Shown: positions 57,999-64,000 of the stretch, in pieces
Layout of the letters: each line of letters starts with the position of its first letter
Position numbering within the stretch: position 1 is the stretch's first letter
Origin: Cercis canadensis
Lineage: Eukaryota > Streptophyta > Magnoliopsida > Fabales > Fabaceae
DNA: 64,000 nucleotides
Direction: 5' to 3'
Assembly (NCBI GenBank): GCA_003255065.1
Contig: QAOA01002492.1
Span: 665,901 to 729,900 of the forward strand
Made by a program: the position numbers and the translations under genes
The notes under the pieces: model-generated
Databases searched by the model: none
Seen by the model: the letters and a program-made list of their open reading frames with translations, nothing else
What the model was told of the DNA's origin: nothing

Positions 57999-58690
57999 AT
58001 CAATGTCTATGTTATACTAAAAAAGTTTAAGTGAGTCTGTAAAATTTAAATTATATGAACTATTTCAAAATAATACAATATATATAGAACTAAAATAGTG
58101 TAATAAAAGACTAAGTCACATATGGAGGGAGTAGGATAGTCTCACTTGTAATCTATTCCATTCCTCTCAAAATTTTTATTATGAAATAGTAAATGCTTAA
58201 TCATTGAGTGTCTCCTTAAAAATAAATAATGAGAAATATTAGTTGTACACTAATTTCCTTTTCAAACGAATGAACTTATGAAGCACAATAGAATTGTCCT
58301 AGATGAATGCACAACATACATGTATTAGAGATGCAACATATCATAACTATGATAATGAACATATGGTCACAATAACAACTGGGGCACAGCTCATGGAAAC
58401 TCTCCTAAAGGGAAAGGTCTAGTGTTCAAGAATGATCTCGGCTAGTATCCTCTTGTGCTTGACATCCCCATCCACGGTTATTGAGGTTGACCAACCAAAG
58501 GCTGTGTTCTTGGCAATTCGTTCCCTCATTCCTTCTAGCACAAAGTGCTAGTTCTCAAATCTTCTGGCAATATATATGCAATGACAACTTTATATTTTAA
58601 ACACAAATGAGCTAGAACTCAATCCAAGAAAACTTTAGGCAACACAATGTAAAAAGTGTTATGATAAAATTATTTCATTATCTTCAGTTT
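57999..58690. repeat. Direct duplication, left copy
   Basis: Repeated at 61068-61770 on the far side of the N gap with scattered substitutions and indels. It contains a minus-strand reading of about 30 codons (58558 to about 58430), 'ERIAKNTAFGWSTSITVDGD' then 'VKHKRILAEIILEH', bounded by stops, which I cannot assign. Confidence 0.75.
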
Positions 58691-58987
58691 AAGATATTAG
58701 CCTTGTGTTTGNTCTTCAGTTTAAGTTATTAGCCTTGTGTTTGGATGAAGTATTTATAGAGTAAATTATATATTTTTAGTATATTTGATAAGCTAATTTT
58801 AAATTAAGTTATTTTTGCAATTTTAATTTTAAAGAATTCCAAAAATTCCTCGCATATTTTTCATGACTTTTGATGTCTCAATACTGGTAATTTCAAATTC
58901 ACACTAAATTGTTTGCAGTGCTAGAGGCTATTATCAATCTATTTACCGCCTTGGCTGGTTTTTAATTTTTTATCTGTTTTACTTCTT

Positions 58988-59187
58988 TTTTTTTTTTTTT
59001 TTTTTTTTNTTTTGGTTACCCACCGGTGTCCGGGCTTCGCCCGACTAATCCAGTTTCGAGCCGAGAAGGACCATAAGGGCGGTAAAGCTCTCCCAACAAA
59101 GGTAACTGCATTCCCAAAGGCTCGAACCCGAGACCTTTGGTTAAGCTAGAACAGCCCCTTACCAGCTGATCTACACGCTTGTTGGTG
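58988..59187 (-). mobile_element. tRNA-derived SINE, copy 2
   Basis: Same family as 37586-37767. On the minus strand: A box 'tagatcagctgg', B box 'ggttcgagcct', and a poly-A tail (poly-T from 58988, with an N at 59009). A TSD of about 15 bp, tctgttttacttctt, lies at 58973-58987 and 59188-59202. It is better preserved in the B box than copy 1. Confidence 0.85.
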
Positions 59188-59202
59188 TCTGTTTTACTTC
59201 TT

Positions 59203-60066
59203 TATTTGTGCGTTTGAATTGTAGTGGATGTGAATTCCAAAGATACTTTTGTCCCCCCCCCNCCCCCCCCCCCCCCCTTTTTTTTTTTTAACATAGGGAT
59301 TCAAAAGATGCTATGTTTCTTTGTTAGATAAGAGCAATATCACTCACGTCCCACATCTCTGCCACTATTTAGCCTCAAAACCAACACACCCCAAATGACG
59401 AAATGTAGGAATAATATTTTTTTTTTTACTTTTTTTTGTACTTGTTTGGAAAAATTTTGGCAATCAGGATCTGCGTTTACTTTTTCCTTAAACCACAAAA
59501 AAAGGATCCTTAGCCAATCTATCCTACTCCCAAGGACAAAAGTTTGAATTCTGATAAGATACATGTGATTTGCTTATAGTTTGGTTCCTTTAATATGTAG
59601 TTACTAGTGAATAAATATCACTAATATGACATAATGTCAAAATCACTAGTGTTAATGTTTTGGTTTGCACCTTTTTAATTCTCGATGCAATACTCTGGAT
59701 AAAAAATAGGTGGACACTTGGTACCTCGTGAAAGGGGAAATTTGACGGGTTTTAATAAATTTAAAACTAATGTGACAAGTTTTTTTTAAAAAATATAATA
59801 TTAAAATAAATAAATTTAAAAATATAACAAATATATAAAAAAAAAATTATAAAAATATAATATTTCAGTTCAAGTGACAGAAAGATTTGCGGGTGATTCC
59901 TCTCAATATTGTACATTTGCATCTTATTTACGCATCTACGGCACTTTTAAAAGAATTTCCATAACTATTGCAGTTTCTTTTTTTTACTTTTCCTGTTCAT
60001 TGTTGAATTTTGACATACATTAGGGTGACGAATTTTCACTTGAGTTTCTTTATAGTGTCGCATTTT

Positions 60067-60097
<31 letters not shown>
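59203..60097. other. Low-complexity and amidase-flank remnant
   Basis: Poly-C with an N (59253-59277), poly-T, then 59615-59720, which resembles 53035-53150 upstream of amidase D ('taatatgacataatg', 'gtggacacttggtacc'). No amidase exon accompanies it here. Ends in poly-T running into the gap. Confidence 0.5.
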
Positions 60098-61063
60098 NNN
60101 NNNNNNNNNNNNNNNNNNNNNNNNNNNNNNNNNNNNNNNNNNNNNNNNNNNNNNNNNNNNNNNNNNNNNNNNNNNNNNNNNNNNNNNNNNNNNNNNNNNN
60201 NNNNNNNNNNNNNNNNNNNNNNNNNNNNNNNNNNNNNNNNNNNNNNNNNNNNNNNNNNNNNNNNNNNNNNNNNNNNNNNNNNNNNNNNNNNNNNNNNNNN
60301 NNNNNNNNNNNNNNNNNNNNNNNNNNNNNNNNNNNNNNNNNNNNNNNNNNNNNNNNNNNNNNNNNNNNNNNNNNNNNNNNNNNNNNNNNNNNNNNNNNNN
60401 NNNNNNNNNNNNNNNNNNNNNNNNNNNNNNNNNNNNNNNNNNNNNNNNNNNNNNNNNNNNNNNNNNNNNNNNNNNNNNNNNNNNNNNNNNNNNNNNNNNN
60501 NNNNNNNNNNNNNNNNNNNNNNNNNNNNNNNNNNNNNNNNNNNNNNNNNNNNNNNNNNNNNNNNNNNNNNNNNNNNNNNNNNNNNNNNNNNNNNNNNNNN
60601 NNNNNNNNNNNNNNNNNNNNNNNNNNNNNNNNNNNNNNNNNNNNNNNNNNNNNNNNNNNNNNNNNNNNNNNNNNNNNNNNNNNNNNNNNNNNNNNNNNNN
60701 NNNNNNNNNNNNNNNNNNNNNNNNNNNNNNNNNNNNNNNNNNNNNNNNNNNNNNNNNNNNNNNNNNNNNNNNNNNNNNNNNNNNNNNNNNNNNNNNNNNN
60801 NNNNNNNNNNNNNNNNNNNNNNNNNNNNNNNNNNNNNNNNNNNNNNNNNNNNNNNNNNNNNNNNNNNNNNNNNNNNNNNNNNNNNNNNNNNNNNNNNNNN
60901 NNNNNNNNNNNNNNNNNNNNNNNNNNNNNNNNNNNNNNNNNNNNNNNNNNNNNNNNNNNNNNNNNNNNNNNNNNNNNNNNNNNNNNNNNNNNNNNNNNNN
61001 NNNNNNNNNNNNNNNNNNNNNNNNNNNNNNNNNNNNNNNNNNNNNNNNNNNNNNNNNNNNNNN
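60098..61063. other. Assembly gap, 966 N
   Basis: Run of N preceded by poly-T. Open frames reported across it have no meaning. Confidence 0.98.
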
Positions 61064-61067
61064 TATA

Positions 61068-61770
61068 GAATCAATGTCTGTGTTATACTAAAAAAATTTA
61101 AGTGAGTCTGTAAAATTTAAATTATATCAACTATGTAAAAATGATACAATATAGAACTAAAATAGTGTAATAAAAGACTAAGTCACATATGGAGGGAGTA
61201 GTATTGTCTCACCCATAATCTATTCCATTCCTCTCAAAATTTTATCTTACTCAATCTTAATGAGATTTAAACATAAAATTTTTATTATGAAATACTAAAC
61301 GCTTAATCATTGAGTGTCTCCTTAAAAATAAATAATGAGATATATTAGTTATCCGCTAATTTCATTTTCAAACGAATTAACTTATGAAGCACAATACAAT
61401 TGTCCTAGATGAACGCCCAACATACATGTATTAGAGATGCAACATATCATAACTATGATAATGAACATACATTCACAATACCAACTGGGGCACAGCTCAT
61501 GGAAACTCTCCTAATGGGAAAGGTCTAGTGTTCAAGAATGGTCTCGGCTAGTATCCTCTTGTGCTTGACATCCCCATCCACGGCTAGTATCCACGGTTGT
61601 TGAGGTTGACCAGCCAAGGGCTATGTTCTGGGCAATTCGTTCCCTCATTCCTTCTAGCACAAAGTGTTAGTTCTCAAATCTTCTGGCAATATATACACAA
61701 TGACAACTTTATATTTAAAACACAAATGAGCTAGAACTCAATCCAAGAAAACTCTAGGCAACACAATAGG
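61068..61770. repeat. Direct duplication, right copy
   Basis: Partner of 57999-58690. It has about 50 extra bases near 61240-61290 and a short internal repeat of 'ccacggctagtatccacggt' near 61580. It then joins 'ggattcaaaagatgctac', matching 59297-59320, so the SINE-bearing stretch is absent from this copy. Confidence 0.75.
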
Positions 61771-61789
61771 CCGGATTCAAAAGATGCTA

Positions 61790-64000
61790 CTTTTCTTTGT
61801 TTCTTGGTAGCTGTCTCTACCTTCCTTCTTATTTTGTTTCTTTTGCAACTCTGAAATTTTTTTCCGTTTTCAATTTCTCAACTTAATTTTGATATAAAAG
61901 AAGGGAAAGTTAGCTGAAATTATTATTCCTCAACCTTGATAGGAGATTTAATGTTTTTGGATTTGAGCTTTGTAATGATGTAGGTCAAAACAGGCCAATA
62001 GCCTATTTCAAGCCTTGTAGGCCTTATAGAGTTATAGTTTGTTACTCTATTATCTTAGTAGACCTGAATAAACTTGAAGGCAAGTCAGGCATCTTCATTT
62101 TCTTAAAGATATTAGGTCGAGCTCAATTTTAAGTGTGTATATCAAGCTAATAGGCCCAAGATTTTTAATGTAGGCTTGGCTTGGCCTATTTTTACTCGTA
62201 GTGGCAAGAATTTTCTTGGAAGTCCATTTAATTTAGCATTCAAGTATATTTTGTTTCAAAGTTTTTAAACTTGAGGAGAATAAACTGTTTTTTGTTTTTT
62301 GTTTTTTTCATCTTTTCTGCATTGAGTTAGATAAGACCATTGTCACCCCTACTGTTAGCAGACATTATTTTTTAACAAAATTACAATTTTTTTTGTCAGA
62401 TTTTGCAAAATTACACATTGAGTAATCCTTTACACTAAGATTGACGATAGAGGCTTGATTATAATAATTTAAAAGTATAAGAGCCTATTTTGATGAAATT
62501 GAATTGTAAGGACTTAAATTTTCACGAAAACTGTAGGAACCACCTCCTAAAAGATCTAATTGAAACATGACGATTTATAAAATAAACAAATTTGTTTTAT
62601 ATTTTCTCAAAGTTGTAAAAACTATTTCGTTTCGTAATTACTTTAGGAATTTTTCAAAAAAGTTGAGGTCCAAAGTTCAAACCTCCATAGCAATATCCCC
62701 AGTTAAAAAATCTAACAATATCTATCTAATAATAATAATAATAAAAAACTATTTCATTTCATTGAACTTGCCACAATTTTGTCTTTTGGTTGTTTAAGAA
62801 TTCAAAATTTTGACCAACTTATATGTTTTATTTAGGTGCTTGTTATGCTATCATTTTGTAACGATGATGCCTATGTTGAGGTCGGGGTCTTTGGTGTGAG
62901 ATCAAGGAGGTCAATGGACTTGGTCTAGAGTTTAACCTGCAAAGGAGTACCCTTGAGCTAAGAGCCATGTTGGGTATATACAAACTCCAAATGTTAAGTT
63001 AGATCGAGTTCGAACTAAGAGAATGCAAATTAAGTGTGTGTGTAAAAAATGGTCATACTTAATGGGGACTGTATTTATAGAGGTGTTGAAGAGTATTTTA
63101 GTAATTATGTGTAATTGGACCTAAATGAGCCTCGGGGAGATAGGCCTTTGGTATGGGTATGTACAGGTTCCATAATGATTTTCTTCTTCCAGCCAATTAG
63201 GGCGCTCCTCTCTCTATATTAAAACAACACTCACACAGGTCAAGGATATATTTTCCCTCTGACCCACATACTTCTCCAACAGGTGCCGTTGGCGACCAAA
63301 GCACCATAATCGTACATCGTCGACGTCACCAACAGTCAAAGCCATTGCTTTCTTTAATTTTCCCTCACTTTCTCTCTTATGAAACTTGAAACATATATCA
63401 AAGGCACCAGAAATCATAGCCACCCAAACAGATTCTATTTTTATACTCATTCTCGCTCTCTTTCTGGAACATACTGAAAGGGATCCATGGCAACTCCTCA
63501 CTCAATAATGCTTGCTTCTAATTCGCTCATAAAAGATGGGAACGTATGCGAGTTTGCTAGAGTTCAAAAACACTATATCTAAAATGGGTTCCGAAGAAAT
63601 ACCCTAAAAGAATAAAATATTGTGTGGCTTACATAATAATAAAACAATAACTCAACTAGTCATATATCTACTTTTTATCCCAAGTTCAAACTTGGCAATT
63701 TGCTTATTTTAGTCAATTCTATTGCATGTTATTGTTCCTATTATCGTTGATTAAATTCTGTATTTCCATGAGAATTCATTGGTAAACTAATGGTTCTTTA
63801 TATATGTATCTAGACTGGAGTAGACTAGGCATATATCACATTAGATTCTTATTAACAAAAACTGAAGGGATAACGTTCAAGAATTGAGTGAAAGACAATA
63901 ATTATTGTTTAAACATACATTTCATATATGAAACCTTCATTAATTACATATAAGGAAGGAAGCAAATCAAAGCCTTTGCTTATATTGGCACTGGTTCCAC
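61790..64000. other. Intergenic, no gene recognised
   Basis: Contains a 'ggcctattttt..aggcccaagat' stretch around 61980-62200 that may be a decayed GGCCT-rich MITE, and 62866-63180, which resembles the LTR-like part of the duplicated units ('gatgcctatgttgagg', 'tatttatagaggt'). The minus-strand frame 63501-63214 (95 codons) has no recognisable domain. Confidence 0.4.

Noticed and set aside
59090..59180. A tRNA gene on the minus strand
   Set aside because: A and B boxes are present, but the segment is the head of a SINE with TSD and A-tail, and no cloverleaf acceptor stem closes.
59965..61105. Long open frames of 346-369 codons across 60.0-61.1 kb
   Set aside because: They consist of poly-T/poly-A and the 966-N gap, so there is no sequence behind them.

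Overview
The window is nuclear DNA of a flowering plant, most likely a woody eudicot. The evidence is split genes with GT..AG introns, plant-type families (PLS-class pentatricopeptide repeat protein, At4g34880-type amidase, DUF2828 protein) and a dense load of plant transposable elements (copia, LINE, SINE, hAT, CACTA-like, foldback MITEs). The species cannot be fixed from the sequence. The assembly is a draft: single N bases at 9022, 16059, 19217, 25833, 31906, 32236, 53416, 55710, 58712, 59009 and 59262, a 13-N gap at 30665-30677 and a 966-N gap at 60098-61063. Several single Ns are flanked by direct repeats that look like unmerged contig ends.

Layout. 1-9.7 kb: a PPR gene (2553-4949, +), an orphan exon resembling ubiquitin C-terminal hydrolase UCH3 (5917-6043), and hAT/MITE insertions, one nested in another. 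9.7-25.8 kb (unit A): an intact DUF2828 gene (9749-11791, -), a LINE 3' fragment, a SEN1-like helicase tail running into a reverse-transcriptase scrap, amidase copy A (15655-18522, -), a hAT element with transposase remnants (21014-23765), and the 5' half of a degenerate copia element (23978-25832) cut off at an N. 25.8-34.3 kb (unit B): amidase copy B and flanks. 34.3-48.3 kb (unit C): opens at a sharp junction inside a truncated DUF2828 copy, then repeats LINE, helicase, RT scrap, amidase copy C and flanks. 47.6-52.1 kb: a 578-bp solo LTR packed with heat-shock-element modules, then amidase copy D, a frameshifted pseudogene. 52.2-64 kb: foldback, CACTA-like, hAT and SINE insertions, a duplicated segment around the large gap, and no intact gene.

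The central object is a head-to-tail cluster of four amidase-signature genes, all on the minus strand. Copies A, B and C each splice in silico to the same five exons and 520 codons with signal peptide and Lys-Ser-Ser triad intact. Copy D has a frameshift in exon 1 and an in-frame 9-bp deletion. Insertions with target-site duplications, compared against empty sites in sister copies, order the events: A split off first; B/C gained two hAT-type MITEs; B/C duplicated (over 99% identical across most of 8 kb, at a constant offset of 13406 through the amidase gene); then the heat-element LTR landed beside C only. B and C could instead be two haplotypes placed in tandem by the assembler.

The most interesting signal is the solo LTR at 47562-48139. 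It has a perfect 5-bp TSD, an empty site in unit B, and long arrays of GAA/TTC modules held in strict 5-bp phase. That is the architecture of a heat-responsive promoter of the ONSEN type, inserted very recently next to a pseudogenised amidase.
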